Below are positions 53,526 through 53,621 of a DNA stretch of 53,621 nucleotides, piece after piece. The stretch covers positions 1 to 53,621 of the forward strand of contig JAQVEG010000013.1 of NCBI GenBank assembly GCA_028697725.1, written 5' to 3'. The DNA comes from Anaerostipes sp. (GTDB lineage Bacteria; Bacillota; Clostridia; Lachnospirales; Lachnospiraceae). Position numbers and translations under genes: made by a program. The notes below the pieces were generated by a model. That model saw nothing but the letters and a program-made list of their open reading frames with translations, did no database searches and had not been told where the DNA came from. Each line of letters starts with the position of its first letter. The stretch's first letter is position 1.

Positions 53526-53621
53526 CTACTCTTGATTCTTGTATAAAGTTTTTAAAATCTCAAAAGCAATTTTTTGATTGTTTTTGTCTAACATACCCCA
53601 GTAAGTAAGAATTCTTTCTTG
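53526..53621 (-). CDS. C-terminal fragment of a minus-strand protein
   Basis: The last 31 codons of an ORF that enters from the right edge. They read QERILTYWGMLDKNNQKIAF then EILKTLYKNQE and stop (TAG, 53528-53526). The strongly helical tail with KIAFEILKTLY resembles the end of small regulators, for example XRE/HTH proteins, but this is weak. The stop is followed by a clear terminator, which supports a real gene. Confidence 0.6.
   Translation of the reverse strand, partial: QERILTYWGMLDKNNQKIAFEILKTLYKNQE

Noticed and set aside
1-53621. CRISPR array, tRNA, rRNA or intact prophage.
   Set aside because: No regularly spaced repeats, tRNA-like cloverleafs, rRNA stretches or phage structural genes were recognised; a covariance search was not possible here.

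Overview
The window is about 54 kb of low-GC DNA. Gene content points to an anaerobic, probably gut-associated Firmicute of the Lachnospiraceae/Clostridia type: clostridial-style AGGAGG ribosome sites, Prp with N-terminally extended L27, FabV/TER, AzlCD, LexA with a YneA-like partner, and many secreted wall hydrolases. No rRNA, tRNA, CRISPR array or complete prophage was seen. The assignment rests on gene families and base composition only.

Layout. 1-6000: edge fragment of a possible transposase, a class A PBP with an apparently dead transpeptidase site, YigZ, an LCP cell-wall ligase and several small unknown genes, including a repeated Gly/Cys-rich peptide. 6000-8100: thiM-thiE and an ECF vitamin S component. 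8200-16000: an aconitase-superfamily hydratase with an NhaC-type antiporter, then a MoxR-DUF58-transglutaminase cluster whose last gene is split by one in-frame stop. 16000-24500: NlpC/P60 hydrolase, fabV, a short RNase G, the rplU-prp-rpmA ribosomal operon, obgE-yhbY-nadD-yqeK-rsfS, and the lexA/yneA-like SOS pair. 24500-28700: three paralogous secreted amidases, each with its own terminator. 28800-38600: a long biosynthetic run azlCD-leuB-ilvD-ilvB-serC-serA-asd-mscS. 38600-45700: a lipoprotein with argH, a small membrane protein, a flavin/Fe-S oxidoreductase and a LysR regulator. 45700-53600: a chorismate mutase-shikimate kinase fusion, an iron alcohol dehydrogenase, efp, a ubiX-lpdD-ubiD decarboxylase cluster resembling the gallate decarboxylase system, an EamA exporter, an EEP-family protein and a C_GCAxxG redox protein.

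How genes work together. Cell-wall genes dominate the non-housekeeping content. Two of the three amidases and the NlpC/P60 hydrolase carry WalR-like direct repeats (TGTWAH-N5-TGTWAH). In the two amidase promoters the box lies at the same register inside the -35/-10 spacer; in the NlpC promoter it lies just upstream of -35. This suggests one WalRK-type regulator acting in opposite directions, and is the most testable regulatory inference here. Other notable signals are the degenerate PBP, the in-frame stop in the transglutaminase gene, four SOS-box-like sites at lexA/yneA, a 9-bp inverted repeat around the fabV -35 element, and the three-gene phenolic-acid decarboxylase set. Many start codons were placed at an internal ATG with a good ribosome site rather than at the longest open frame.
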